Notes: generated by a model not told the origin, from the letters alone. A stretch of DNA of 64,000 nucleotides from Gammaproteobacteria bacterium (GCA_004173475.1 SEBU01000001.1:248001-312000), one strand, 5' to 3'; shown: positions 1-9,781, numbered from the stretch's first letter. Numbers and translations: made by a program.

Positions 1-889
1 CATTTTTATTGGGCTGCAAAACAAACACAAAATTATTACTGCCCATAGGAATCAGCGCAGATTCACTAACTACTAACGACTTACGAAGATCTGCATGTAT
101 AACAACGCTCATCAAAACGCCTTGCTGTAATTCGCGGTTGGGATTATCCAAAATCGCACGAACCTTAATTGAGCGTGTGGCCTCATCGACTTGATTGTCC
201 ATGCTAAAAATTTTTCCTTTAAATATTTTATCGCCAAGGACCTTACTCTGGGCTTCAATCGGTAAATCGGTGCGCAAACTTTGCAAATAAATAGATGGAA
301 CAGTAAAGTCCAATTTCATTTTGCTGTCGTCGTTAAGGGTTGTGATAGTTTGGCCAGGTGTGACAAGGCTGCCCAGACTTATATCGCGTAGTCCAACCAC
401 ACCGCTGAAAGGAGCGGTAATTAATAAATCCTTATAGCGAGCCTGTAAGGCCAGGAAGCGAGCGTTGGCTGTATCGTAGTCACGTTTGAGTTCATCCAAG
501 GTTGCAGGTGACACCGCGCCCGTTTTTGCGAGGGATTGAGTGCGTTGTAATTGCTTTTTGGCGTCTTCAGCAGTCAGGCGTGCTTCTTCCATTAAAGCTG
601 ATTCTTCTGCATTGGTCATTTCAACAAGCACTGCGCCTTTTTCAACACGCTGGGCATCATCAAAACGAATGTGAGTCACTGTCTTTGTTGTTTTTGCAGT
701 AATACGTGTTGATTCATAAGCACGAAGATTGCCCAATGCCTCGATATTATTTTGTAAATCACGAAGTGTTGCGGATTGAACAATTACACTGACAACTTGC
801 TCGCCCCGCTCCGGCTTTTGGGCATGGGCAGACGCAGCGAAAATAAATATCACAGAAAAGAACAGACGCACTGCAAAAAACAAAGGCAT
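1..889 (-). CDS. RND efflux periplasmic adaptor (membrane fusion protein), C-terminus cut by window edge
   Basis: About 296 residues are visible, open to base 1, so the C-terminus lies outside the window. The protein starts with a signal peptide (hydrophobic run, AHA/Q cleavage) and then shows the usual adaptor order: a first biotinyl-lipoyl strand (TRITAKTTKTVTHIRFDD), an alpha-hairpin (about 85-140), the second lipoyl half (ITAPFSGVVGLRDISLGSLV) and a beta-barrel segment with the family phrase DNPNRELQQGVLMSV. Such proteins link an inner-membrane RND pump to an outer-membrane channel in the periplasm. The pump gene would be expected to the left of the window, downstream on the same strand. 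Substrate cannot be told. The short plus-strand frames here are shadows. Confidence 0.85.
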   Translation of the reverse strand, partial: MPLFFAVRLFFSVIFIFAASAHAQKPERGEQVVSVIVQSATLRDLQNNIEALGNLRAYESTRITAKTTKTVTHIRFDDAQRVEKGAVLVEMTNAEESALMEEARLTAEDAKKQLQRTQSLAKTGAVSPATLDELKRDYDTANARFLALQARYKDLLITAPFSGVVGLRDISLGSLVTPGQTITTLNDDSKMKLDFTVPSIYLQSLRTDLPIEAQSKVLGDKIFKGKIFSMDNQVDEATRSIKVRAILDNPNRELQQGVLMSVVIHADLRKSLVVSESALIPMGSNNFVFVLQPNKN

Positions 890-1096
890 AGTAAATCTCA
901 AGGTTGAATATGATCTAAATGGGTGTCGGCAAAAAGCAATATACCTAACGAAAAATAAGATCGTCGAGAGCGTATCTTAGGGCCTGACTCAAAAATCGCC
1001 GCGATTTTAACACTTGTTTACGCGTGGAATATGACGACGACAGAATAAATTTGGCGGGTCGCTGCCTAGTTTTTCTACTGCATCATCAGTAATATT

Positions 1097-1600
1097 TTAA
1101 AAATCATCTTCGTCTTCATCGAAACGTTCATTGGTGCGTTTTAAAGCATATTGAATGTTAGTGGTTGAAAAACCCCTTGCGGTTAGAAACCGAATTCGCC
1201 GGGCTTTTTCCTTGAGATCACCGATGGGGGCTTTCCCGAATTTTTTTTCATAGGCTTTTAATGCTAATTGATTCCAATCCACATTGTCGTGATTGCCACC
1301 AATGTGCTTATCAATTAGATCAGCACTAATACCTTTTTCTTTTAATTCCATGCGAATGACCAAAGCACCTTTTCCTTGCCTTAAACGCATATTTACGAAG
1401 GCTTCCGAAAATCGATCATCGCTTTGCAAATTATCTTGCTGCAATTTATTAATAACACTTGTGATTAACTCTGGTGAGGCAAACTTTTTAGCCAGCTTTA
1501 CCTGCAACTCCTTCGCGGAGTGTTCGCGCAGGGACAATAAGTTCATAGCGGCCATGCGAATCTGTGCTGGCGTTACTGCAGGATTTTCCGCATCAATCAT
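1097..1600 (-). CDS. recX: RecX family regulator of RecA
   Basis: RecX binds RecA filaments and modulates recombination and the SOS response. The protein (167 residues from this start) shows the tandem three-helix RecX repeats: LREHSAKELQVKLAKKF, then SDDRFSEAFVNMRLRQGKG with the family phrase RLRQGKG, then a C-terminal repeat around KARRIRFLTARGFS. It ends in a very acidic tail (FDEDEDDF). The frame stays open up to 1690, but the ATG at 1598-1600 has a clear AGGAG ribosome site, and a longer start would fall inside a terminator hairpin (1665-1692). recX normally follows recA directly; here recA is about 55 kb upstream on the same strand. The terminator before it implies its own promoter within 1601-1664. 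Confidence 0.88.
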   Translation of the reverse strand: MIDAENPAVTPAQIRMAAMNLLSLREHSAKELQVKLAKKFASPELITSVINKLQQDNLQSDDRFSEAFVNMRLRQGKGALVIRMELKEKGISADLIDKHIGGNHDNVDWNQLALKAYEKKFGKAPIGDLKEKARRIRFLTARGFSTTNIQYALKRTNERFDEDEDDF

Positions 1601-1664
1601 AGATGCTCCTAAAATGGCTATTCCGTAAAAACAAATAGTTGATGCGCCGTAAATATCTCTCACC

Positions 1665-1692
1665 ATAAAAAATGGCCGCATCGCGGCCATTT
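1665..1692 (-). terminator. Rho-independent terminator of the DUF4136 lipoprotein gene
   Basis: A perfect 10-bp stem (arms 1670-1679 and 1683-1692, three-base loop) is followed on the minus strand by a run of T. It lies between the lipoprotein stop (1714) and recX (start 1600), so recX is probably transcribed separately. Confidence 0.75.
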
Positions 1693-1713
1693 AATAATTT
1701 TTAGAAGTGCTGA

Positions 1714-2286
1714 TTATTTCACGGGAGGAAATTGGGAAAGCACTTCGAGAACCGCGCTGGTTAAAATTTCACGTTGCTTTTGCGGGCTCAAACTTCTACT
1801 TAGACGTTTTTCTGAAACACCGCGCCAAATTGGTTGTTGGGTTTTAGCATCCACCATATCAATAATTAAACTACCTTGATTGTAGACTCTGACACTTGCA
1901 AGTGGAGGACGATAGAAAAAAGGTGATGGATAACGATAGCCCCTACCCCAATACCCATACCCGTACAATTCATCGTAAGTGTTAGGGTCCAGTTTTTCTT
2001 CCATGACAACGTGATAGGCAACCAGGAAATCAGGTGTAGCATTTTCGGTAACAGCTTGATACCGCTTTGACAATTCCGTATTTACTACATTGTGAATGTG
2101 GGAAAAAGTGAACGGCGATATAAGAATATTTTCTTTGGTGTCTTGCTTTTCACTTTTCAACGAAAAGGTTTTTAGTGCTGCAAAGTTGTAGCTTTCCTCG
2201 TAGTCGGTTTCGACGTACGGCTTGGTTGCACACGAGCTTAAGCAAAAAATAGCGAGCAGCAAACCTAACACTCTTAAATTACACAT
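1714..2286 (-). CDS. DUF4136 outer-membrane lipoprotein
   Basis: A 190-residue protein with a lipoprotein signal: a hydrophobic run ending in LSSC, with Cys19 as the likely lipidated residue. The body matches the DUF4136 pattern: a start with YVETDYEESYNFAALKTF, a middle with a TPDFLVAYHV strand, a Tyr/Gly-rich loop (YGYGYWGRGYRYPSP), and a C-terminal part with GSLIIDMVDAKTQQPIWRG. Members are small periplasm-facing lipoproteins of unknown function. The gene follows treS after 190 bp on the same strand and has its own terminator. The domain assignment is by pattern, not by search. Confidence 0.8.
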   Translation of the reverse strand: MCNLRVLGLLLAIFCLSSCATKPYVETDYEESYNFAALKTFSLKSEKQDTKENILISPFTFSHIHNVVNTELSKRYQAVTENATPDFLVAYHVVMEEKLDPNTYDELYGYGYWGRGYRYPSPFFYRPPLASVRVYNQGSLIIDMVDAKTQQPIWRGVSEKRLSRSLSPQKQREILTSAVLEVLSQFPPVK

Positions 2287-2475
2287 TTTTATCCTCGTGG
2301 TGGCGAACCACCTATTGAATAAAGCTAATTACATTCAGTTAGACGATTCCCCAACTGTTCACCAAAGCCAACAGCATACTCACACTCATTATTACGCGCA
2401 ACCGCGCCATGCCAGGTTGAACAATTGTTAACAAGTAACACCATTTACAGGGTCTCGTGTAAACAAAATTTCAAG

Positions 2476-5400
2476 CTACAAGGTTTTGACAATGTTGTTC
2501 AAACCTTGGATCACTACTTCTAGAGAGTCTGGATGATGCAAGTACCTTAAAATTTCGCCGAGTCGATTCTCAATGCGATACAACGTGAGTCTCGCATCGT
2601 CGCTACCTCGCTTACTCGCTACCGGCGACTTATTGGTTGCCGCGTAATAAGAATCGCAGAAGGCGGCATGAACCTGGCCCTTATAGGTTGCGGTAATGGC
2701 GCGGATCTGATCAGCCTCAGAGCCGCTGGTAACGGCCAAAGCACTACGTATGGCTACCGCACCTGCGTCGTCAAACGAACACAACATATCGGCTAAATCT
2801 TTCAAAGGGCTTTGACGAAGATCATCGTCCAGAGTTCCTTTTGAAAGGCGGTCTGCAAAATTAATAAAGTAGGCATCCCCGCGCACAACTAAAACTTGTG
2901 CAAGATTGAAATTTCCATGAATACGAATGCGGACATCTTTATTGACTTGGGTCGATAATTCCTTAATCGCGTTGGTGAGTTTTTTTGCATTGGCAAGCAA
3001 TGTCGCTGCCTCACTCGTAGGATTATCTCGCAACACATCCAACACTTGTTGCAACCGAACTTTAATAGATTTAACCCAGCGACTTGTCTCAGCAGTAGTG
3101 GTTTCGAGATAACCAAAATGGGAATTTTTGCCAGGTTTAGCGAGCAGAACGTGCATCTCTCCTAAACGGCGCCCAATCATTTGAGCAAAGCTCTGTAATT
3201 CCTCCAATGCGGGGAATTGCATATCCATTGACGACGTTCCCGCTGTCAAGCGATCACGCAGCGCACGCTCGAGCGTGTTCTGTGTCCATTGCCAGGCATC
3301 GCCCTGACTGATCACATGACCTTGCAAGATCATCAAGGTGAACTCACCGTCTGGACTCACACGTTTCACTTCACCCAGGAGCGGCACTATGTTGGAAAAG
3401 CCGTTCTCGCCGAGATAAGTATTCATTTCAATATCTGGATGAACACCCGGAAAAAGTTTTCGTATAGGCCGCAATACTAATTTTTCATCGATAACCACCG
3501 AGCCATATACTACGTTGGTTGCGACCACGTTCATTTCTTCGACATTTTTTTCTTCAAGCGATCTTTGGTCAGAATCTTTCCAATAATTTGCTGCACCCGG
3601 CAAGGCTACAAAATGCACCTCACCCCCTTCAATAGGAAGGATTGATTGACCGCGAATGAGGTTAATAATTTTACGATTGAATTCCTGCAGGGTAAATGCA
3701 TCGGTTAATAATCCCGCTGTACGTTTTTGTCGCAAGCGTGCAACTGCGAGCTGTTGCGATGCAGTCCCAGCAATGTGATCCTGAACGAAACCCATTGGCA
3801 AAAAGTAATGCTCGGTTACGCCGCGCACATCAACTTTTACTTCAGAGAAAATCAAAAATTCCGCAGCGTCGCCAATCGGATTGACATATAGCAGCTTCAC
3901 ATTTTCTACCGGCTCGCTTAAATGGCCGGTCCAGGGACATTTGGATAAATAGGCTGGCAGGGATTGGGTTTCCAATACATTACGTGCAGGAATCTCCATC
4001 AGATCTTCCATACCGTTTTTAATAATCACTGTCGTTAATTCTGGCGAGCGTTCTGCTGGTGCAACATACCAGCTTGGCATCTGTGACTCGTCCGATAAGA
4101 GAAACCAATAAAATCCGTAAGGCGGCAAGGTCAACAGATAATTAAGTTTGGTGATAACGGGAAATGAAGTCCCGCCGATCATTTCCACTGGAATTTTTCC
4201 GGCATAACCCGATAGATCCAACTCGCCTGCCTGGGCAGCGCGTGACACATTGGCCACGCATAAAATAATTTCAGTTACACCATCATCGCCCGTGTATTCA
4301 CGTAAATAAGCGAGGATGCGGCGATTTGCAGGTGCGAGGAGTTTTAAGCTGCCGCGACCAAACGCTTTCTGCTGCTTCCGCACGGCCAGCATGCGGCGCG
4401 TCCAGTTTAATAACGAATGCGTATCGTGCGCTTGGGCCTCAACATTAATCGCCTGGAAACCATATAGCGGGTCCATAATGGCGGGAGCAATTAAGCTCGC
4501 CGGATCAGCGCGCGAAAATCCGCCGTTACGATCATCGGTCCATTGCATAGGCGTGCGCACGCCGTGACGATCACCAAGAAAAATATTATCGCCCATGCCG
4601 ATTTCATCGCCGTAATAAAGGGTTGGCGTACCGGGCATGGAGAGCAACAAACTATTTAATAATTCAATACGGCGACGATCGCGCTCTACCAAAGGTGCAA
4701 GGCGTCGGCGAATGCCTAAGTTAATACGCGCGCGTTTATCAGCAGCATAATGATTCCATAAATAATCGCGCTCCTGATCAGTCACCATTTCAAGCGTAAG
4801 TTCATCATGATTACGCAGGAAAATTGCCCACTGACAATTCGCCGGAATATCCGGCATTTGCCGAAGTATATCGATGATTGGGAAACGATCTTCCTGCGCG
4901 ATTGCCATGTACATGCGTGGCATCAACGGGAAATGAAATGCCATATGACACTCATCGCCATTACCAAAATATTGCTGAATATCTTCGGGCCATAAATTCG
5001 CCTCGGCTAGCAACATGCGATCAGGGTAATTTGCTTCGAGGTCGGCACGAATTGCTTTTATGACGGCGTGAGTTTCCGGTAAATTTTCATTGGCCGTTCC
5101 TTCCCGTTCTACCAGATAAGGAATTGCATCTAGCCGCAATCCGTCTACACCTATGTCAAACCAATAATGCATGATGCTTAAAACTTCTTTGAGCACTTCT
5201 GGATTATCAAAATTCAAATCGGGTTGGTTACTGTAAAACCTGTGCCAAAAATACTGCCCCGCCACCGGGTCCCACGTCCAGTTTGAACTTTCTGTGTCGG
5301 AAAAAATGATCCGAGTACCTTCGTATTTTTGGTTGGTGTCTGACCAAACATAAAAATTTCTGGCTTTGGAATCTTTCTTCGCATGGCGCGCTTTTTGAAA

Positions 5401-5778
5401 CCACGAATGCTGATCTGAAGTGTGGTTAATCACCATTTCGGTAATTACACGTAAGCCGCGTTTGTGCGCTTCAGAAATAAACCGACGGGCATCAGCCATG
5501 GTTCCGTAAGCAGGATGAATAGCGCGATATTCGGCAATATCGTAACCATCGTCTCGCATGGGAGAGGGGTAAAAAGGAAGTAGCCAAATAGCATTTACAC
5601 CGAGGCTGGCAATGTAATCAAGTTTGTCTATTAGACCGAGGAAATCACCTACTCCATCGTCGTTGGCATCATAGTAGGATTTGACATGAACCTGATAAAT
5701 AACGGCGTCTTTATACCAGGTGGGGTTTTGCAAAAAATTGTCCTTGGGGACGGCGCTACTTTTGCTTTTTTTTGCCAT
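2476..5778 (-). CDS. treS: Trehalose synthase (TreS) fused to a maltokinase-like domain with degenerate active site
   Basis: The first ~550 residues are a GH13 trehalose synthase that interconverts maltose and trehalose. All three catalytic acids are present: Asp217 (GLRLDAIPY), Glu259 (LLAEANLWPED) and Asp325 (RNHDELT). The C-terminal ~450 residues follow the maltokinase fold, including the conserved SPLKDLADMLCSFD, but key residues differ. The catalytic HGD motif reads HGN (Asn956), the metal-binding DFEGEP motif reads NFADRL (Asn973), and the Lys expected in the ATP-binding strand appears as Arg770. The kinase half is therefore probably inactive. The chosen ATG at 5776-5778 precedes MAKKSKSS with an AAGG-type ribosome site; the frame extends 15 residues further. 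The gene lies downstream of ku-ligD. No glgE, the usual user of maltose 1-phosphate, is in the window. Confidence 0.9.
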   Translation of the reverse strand: MAKKSKSSAVPKDNFLQNPTWYKDAVIYQVHVKSYYDANDDGVGDFLGLIDKLDYIASLGVNAIWLLPFYPSPMRDDGYDIAEYRAIHPAYGTMADARRFISEAHKRGLRVITEMVINHTSDQHSWFQKARHAKKDSKARNFYVWSDTNQKYEGTRIIFSDTESSNWTWDPVAGQYFWHRFYSNQPDLNFDNPEVLKEVLSIMHYWFDIGVDGLRLDAIPYLVEREGTANENLPETHAVIKAIRADLEANYPDRMLLAEANLWPEDIQQYFGNGDECHMAFHFPLMPRMYMAIAQEDRFPIIDILRQMPDIPANCQWAIFLRNHDELTLEMVTDQERDYLWNHYAADKRARINLGIRRRLAPLVERDRRRIELLNSLLLSMPGTPTLYYGDEIGMGDNIFLGDRHGVRTPMQWTDDRNGGFSRADPASLIAPAIMDPLYGFQAINVEAQAHDTHSLLNWTRRMLAVRKQQKAFGRGSLKLLAPANRRILAYLREYTGDDGVTEIILCVANVSRAAQAGELDLSGYAGKIPVEMIGGTSFPVITKLNYLLTLPPYGFYWFLLSDESQMPSWYVAPAERSPELTTVIIKNGMEDLMEIPARNVLETQSLPAYLSKCPWTGHLSEPVENVKLLYVNPIGDAAEFLIFSEVKVDVRGVTEHYFLPMGFVQDHIAGTASQQLAVARLRQKRTAGLLTDAFTLQEFNRKIINLIRGQSILPIEGGEVHFVALPGAANYWKDSDQRSLEEKNVEEMNVVATNVVYGSVVIDEKLVLRPIRKLFPGVHPDIEMNTYLGENGFSNIVPLLGEVKRVSPDGEFTLMILQGHVISQGDAWQWTQNTLERALRDRLTAGTSSMDMQFPALEELQSFAQMIGRRLGEMHVLLAKPGKNSHFGYLETTTAETSRWVKSIKVRLQQVLDVLRDNPTSEAATLLANAKKLTNAIKELSTQVNKDVRIRIHGNFNLAQVLVVRGDAYFINFADRLSKGTLDDDLRQSPLKDLADMLCSFDDAGAVAIRSALAVTSGSEADQIRAITATYKGQVHAAFCDSYYAATNKSPVASKRGSDDARLTLYRIENRLGEILRYLHHPDSLEVVIQGLNNIVKTL

Positions 5779-5905
5779 AGTGATGCCTTTTAATTTAACG
5801 GAAAGCGCACATCCAGATTTCACAAATCAATAAGCTGAATGCGGATTACGGGGAGGTTTCTCAAACGCTTTATCATCAAGAAAAGGAGTCAAATCATCTG
5901 TGCGG

Positions 5906-5951
5906 CACTCAACATAGCGCCATTTACAAACGCTTAAAACTACGTTGAGTG
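5906..5951. repeat. Inverted repeat between ligD and treS
   Basis: Arms 5906-5913 (CACTCAAC) and 5944-5951 (GTTGAGTG) are perfect 8-bp complements 30 bp apart, with a smaller GCG/CGC pair inside. It could be an operator or a weak transcript hairpin between ligD and treS. There is no T-run, so a terminator is not supported. Confidence 0.35.
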
Positions 5952-5974
5952 ATGTTAAATGCGAATGCTAAAAG

Positions 5975-8776
5975 TTACTGCAATTTTTTCCACATAGCCT
6001 GGGTAATACCTTTACGGCACTTATAATCACTCCAGGGATCGGTTTTTAATTTTTCCAGCCGTTCGTGTAAATTTGCAATTGTCCATTGTGACGACGCGGT
6101 AATTTTCAATAATTCATCCCGTGTAATGGGCACAGATACAGGCAAACCGGGCCGGGCTCGTACCGAGAAAGCGGAAACAGTGCTTGCGCCACGTTGGTTA
6201 CGCAAATAATCGATAAAGATTTTACCAACTCTATTTTTAGGGCCCATCTTCGACACGAAGCGTTCAGGAATCTGCCGTTCCATAAAGGTAGAAATTGCTT
6301 TAGAAAACTCCTTTACCTGATCCCAATCCGCATCCGGCTTAATAGGTATAACAACATGCATACCTTTTCCGCCCGTTGTTTTCACAAACGCATCAAGTTT
6401 TAATTCGTCCAAAAGCGCCAGGATTAAACGTGTTGCTTCAACGACGCTACGCCACGGCAAAGCAGGATCCGGGTCGAGATCGAGAGTGATGCGATCAGGT
6501 ATTTCAATTTTTTCGACTTTGGAACCCCAGGTATGCAGTTCAATCGTGCCCATTTGAACTGCACCTACAAGCGCCTGTGTACTATCAATTTCCATCAATG
6601 CCGCATGACCAGGGTCAAGTGATTTATCGAGATGTTTAATGTTCGGAATTGCCAGGTGTTCAGTGTGCTTCTGAAAAAATTGCTCACCTCCAATGCCTTC
6701 CGGCAAACGCAAAATAGATACGGCGCGATTATCGAGATGCGGCAAAATCCAGTTAGAAATTTCACCATAAAATACTGCCAAATCTTTTTTAGTCGATTGC
6801 GAATCAGGATCAATAATACGGTCCGGGTGGGTGATGGTGATTTTGGAAACAGGCTCTTGTTCTGGAGCATCTTTTTTCGGTTTTACCGGTTTATTTTCTT
6901 CTGACAATTCACTATCCCCGCTCGCTGAATTTTTTGGCACTACAGATTTTTTTGATGCAGCAGTTTTGGATGGCGCTTTGCTCGTTTGCATAGGACTAAT
7001 TTCAGGCGGCGGCAAGTCCTGAGGCGAGCGGGCTTGCTCGCGAGTGATATCGCGCGCGGGCTTATCGGTTCGTAGCGATACAAAAACAGCCTGCCGTAAT
7101 ACGCCCTCACCTGTCCATTGCGCAAACTCCGCTTCGCACACTAGCGTTGGCTCTACCCAATGCACTCTTCGCATTTGCGAGCTATTTAACTTATGTGAAA
7201 GAGGTGAATCCTCACGCTCCAATTTTTTCAATTTTTTATAAATATCCTGCAGTTTTTTCTCATCGAACCCAGTACCAATGCGACCCGCGTACAACAATTT
7301 TGAACTGCCCATTTTTTCGTGGACGCCAATCAAAAGCGCGCCGAAACCCGAACGTGCGCCTTGTGGACTGGTATAGCCGACAATCACAAATTCTTGTCGC
7401 AATTTACATTTTAATTTAATCCAGTCACCGCTGCGTCTGCTTACATACGGGCTGCCTGCCCGCTTTCCGATTATTCCCTCTAATGACATAGCACACGCGC
7501 TTGCCAACACATTCGAATGATCAAGATCAAACGCAACCGAAAGCCGTATGGGTGTTTTAGCTTTGGAAGGAATAATTTTTTCCAGGAGCGCACGCCTGGT
7601 CTCGATTGGCTGGTTACGCAAATCAACGCCCTGTAAAAAAGGCGCGTCGAAAAGGTAATAAATAATGTGGTGACTCTTGCCTATATCAAACGCGTTTTGT
7701 AGACCCTGAAAATCCGGGAGCCCCGCGTCGTTCAGCACCACCACCTCACCATCCAACCAACAATCGTCCAGGCCGAGGTCCGCAATGGCTTTTGCTTGTA
7801 CGGGTAACTTATCTGTCCAATCATGCGCATTGCGAGTGAGCATACTGACCTCACCATTTTTAATGCGCGTGAGAATGCGATAACCGTCATATTTAATTTC
7901 ATACAACCAATCGCCAGATGGCGGTTCACTTACCAGAGTGGCTAGTTCGGGTGAAAGCTCCTGAGGTACGACAGATTTTTTGGCAGACGAAATATCAAAA
8001 GATGTTTTGCTATCCATAGCGTTTGATTTCTTTCCGAAGGCTTTTTTTTCTACTACTTCTTTTTGTAGCACTTTTTCTTCAAGTAATTTTTCTTCCGTTG
8101 CTTTGCCTTTTGGTGCTTTGCCTTTTGGTGGTTTGGCAGAAGCTTTTGAAATTTTTTGTGTTTTGGTTACATTTGCAGATTTAGTTTTCGTTGGCGATTT
8201 TAGCTTAAGCTCCGCGCCAGTCAAAACGCTTTGAGGTTGCTCGCTAACAATGTCGTATTCGGCAGAGGGTCGTGCAATTTCATCCCGCTCTTTAATGAGT
8301 AACCACTGCTCTTTATCTCCACTAGCTCGCAAGTGGGTGCGAACCAAAGCCCAAGCGCCGGTTAGCTTCTCTCCAATCAAATTAAATTTTAATTTGCCTG
8401 ACTTGTAAGCTTGTGCTGGATCGCCATGGGGCTCCCATACACCACGGTCCCATACGATAACGTCACCGCCACCATATTGGCCATGCGGAATGGAACCTTC
8501 AAATTCTGCATAACTTATGGGATGGTCTTCAACATGGACGGCAAGTCGTTTATCGTTTGGATCGAGACTTGGGCCCTTAGGAATCGCCCAACTTTTCAAG
8601 GTTCCATCCAGCTCAAGACGAAAATCATAATGAAGGCGACGAGCGTCGTGTTTCTGAATAACAAAGGTTAGGGCGTGCGCACTGTCTTTACCCCTTTTAC
8701 TTTTTGTATCACCAGAGGGTTCAGACGTTAGTTTAAAATTGCGTTTACGATTGTATTCACTCAATGCTTTGGTCAT
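5975..8776 (-). CDS. ligD: Multifunctional ATP-dependent DNA ligase D for non-homologous end joining
   Basis: A 933-residue protein with the Pseudomonas-type order. First comes a 3'-phosphoesterase domain (about 30-160; RRLHYDFRLEL, GSIPHGQYGGGDV). After a Lys-rich linker (~195-265) comes the ATP-dependent ligase domain with nucleophile Lys295 in YEIKYDGYRI and LDGEVVVL. A second Lys/Ser-rich linker (~590-640) leads to the primase-polymerase domain with the metal-binding pair Asp766/Asp768 (LDLDPDP). With Ku it repairs double-strand breaks: the polymerase fills ends, the phosphoesterase cleans them, the ligase seals. The start ATG lies 3 bp after the ku stop, so the two are co-transcribed. 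All key residues seen are intact. Confidence 0.97.
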   Translation of the reverse strand: MTKALSEYNRKRNFKLTSEPSGDTKSKRGKDSAHALTFVIQKHDARRLHYDFRLELDGTLKSWAIPKGPSLDPNDKRLAVHVEDHPISYAEFEGSIPHGQYGGGDVIVWDRGVWEPHGDPAQAYKSGKLKFNLIGEKLTGAWALVRTHLRASGDKEQWLLIKERDEIARPSAEYDIVSEQPQSVLTGAELKLKSPTKTKSANVTKTQKISKASAKPPKGKAPKGKATEEKLLEEKVLQKEVVEKKAFGKKSNAMDSKTSFDISSAKKSVVPQELSPELATLVSEPPSGDWLYEIKYDGYRILTRIKNGEVSMLTRNAHDWTDKLPVQAKAIADLGLDDCWLDGEVVVLNDAGLPDFQGLQNAFDIGKSHHIIYYLFDAPFLQGVDLRNQPIETRRALLEKIIPSKAKTPIRLSVAFDLDHSNVLASACAMSLEGIIGKRAGSPYVSRRSGDWIKLKCKLRQEFVIVGYTSPQGARSGFGALLIGVHEKMGSSKLLYAGRIGTGFDEKKLQDIYKKLKKLEREDSPLSHKLNSSQMRRVHWVEPTLVCEAEFAQWTGEGVLRQAVFVSLRTDKPARDITREQARSPQDLPPPEISPMQTSKAPSKTAASKKSVVPKNSASGDSELSEENKPVKPKKDAPEQEPVSKITITHPDRIIDPDSQSTKKDLAVFYGEISNWILPHLDNRAVSILRLPEGIGGEQFFQKHTEHLAIPNIKHLDKSLDPGHAALMEIDSTQALVGAVQMGTIELHTWGSKVEKIEIPDRITLDLDPDPALPWRSVVEATRLILALLDELKLDAFVKTTGGKGMHVVIPIKPDADWDQVKEFSKAISTFMERQIPERFVSKMGPKNRVGKIFIDYLRNQRGASTVSAFSVRARPGLPVSVPITRDELLKITASSQWTIANLHERLEKLKTDPWSDYKCRKGITQAMWKKLQ

Positions 8777-8779
8777 GGC

Positions 8780-9781
8780 TTACCTCGCCGACGACTTGGC
8801 TTTTCTGGTCGTAGATTCAGTTTTCGTATGTGATGTCGACTCTTTTTTCTTAGGTGCGGATGTCGTTTTCTTCGCGGTTGAAGCAGATTTAGTCGAGGTT
8901 GTTTTTCCAGTTTTGCTATTGGCAGTTTTAGTGCTCGATTTCTTATCCGAGCGATCAGTATCAGAAACCTTTGCACTTTTCTGAGCGTTGTCTTTTCCGC
9001 GCAAACTGCGTTTTAACAATTCCGTTAAATCAATAATATCAGCACTTTTGCGACCTTCACTGTCTGGATCTGTCTCAACATTTTCTATTTCACCATCACG
9101 CGCTTTTTTATCGACGAGCTCCATGATTTTTTCCTGGAAAGTGTCGCGATAATTTTCAGGTTCCCATTCGCCAACCATATCCTCAACTAAACGCTTCGCC
9201 ATCTCTTTTTCGCTCTTGCTTAAAGTGGCGTCGGTGGTTGTTTTGGTTAAAGCTAGTTCATCCAAGCTGCGAACTTCAGCCGGCCATCGTAACAATACTA
9301 AAACCAGTGCTGACTCCACCGGCATAAGCGCCGCAAGGTGTTGCCGCGTGTGCAGAATTACGTAGGCAAGTGCGACCTTTTTAGACTCTATGAGAGTTTC
9401 GCGTAATAACGCATAAACTTTTTCGCCACGTTTATCAGGAGACAGGTAATAAGGGGTGTCGATATTGGCTAGCGGAATTTGATCGCTATCAATAAAAGAA
9501 AATATATCGATAGTTTGTGTAGATGCTGGATGGGCAAGACGAATTTCTTCTTCTGAGAGAATTACATAGCGCCCTTTCTCGTAGGCAACACCTTTAACAA
9601 TATGTTCTTTAGTAACCTCCTTTCCAGTAACTTTATTAACGCGTTTATAACCGACTGGCTCCATACTCCTTTCGTCCAGCCAGTCAAAGTCGATTGATTG
9701 AGATGAGGTTGCTGAATGGAGTGCAACGGGAATATGCACCAAACCAAAACTAATTGCACCTTTCCAAATTGCCCGGGCCAT
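8780..9781 (-). CDS. ku: Ku, DNA end-binding protein of bacterial non-homologous end joining
   Basis: Ku forms a homodimeric ring on DNA ends and recruits LigD. The 333-residue protein starts with the signature MARAIWKGAISFGLVHIPVA, carries the core beta-barrel (~1-255; includes EEIRLAHPASTQTIDIFSFI and YYLSPDKRGEKVYALLRE), and ends in a long tail (~258-333) made mostly of Lys, Ser and Thr with little predicted fold. Such basic tails bind DNA in several bacterial Kus. The ATG has a GAGGGGG ribosome site. ligD follows after 3 bp. The Ku core is intact; only the tail length and composition are unusual. Confidence 0.97.
   Translation of the reverse strand: MARAIWKGAISFGLVHIPVALHSATSSQSIDFDWLDERSMEPVGYKRVNKVTGKEVTKEHIVKGVAYEKGRYVILSEEEIRLAHPASTQTIDIFSFIDSDQIPLANIDTPYYLSPDKRGEKVYALLRETLIESKKVALAYVILHTRQHLAALMPVESALVLVLLRWPAEVRSLDELALTKTTTDATLSKSEKEMAKRLVEDMVGEWEPENYRDTFQEKIMELVDKKARDGEIENVETDPDSEGRKSADIIDLTELLKRSLRGKDNAQKSAKVSDTDRSDKKSSTKTANSKTGKTTSTKSASTAKKTTSAPKKKESTSHTKTESTTRKAKSSAR

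Noticed and set aside
1601-1690. Longer recX start 30 codons upstream
   Set aside because: It would begin inside a terminator hairpin, adds an unconserved hydrophobic leader, and the ATG at 1600 has a far better ribosome site.
2222-2431. 69-residue plus-strand frame at the lipoprotein gene start
   Set aside because: Overlaps the start of the lipoprotein gene on the other strand, and has no ribosome site.
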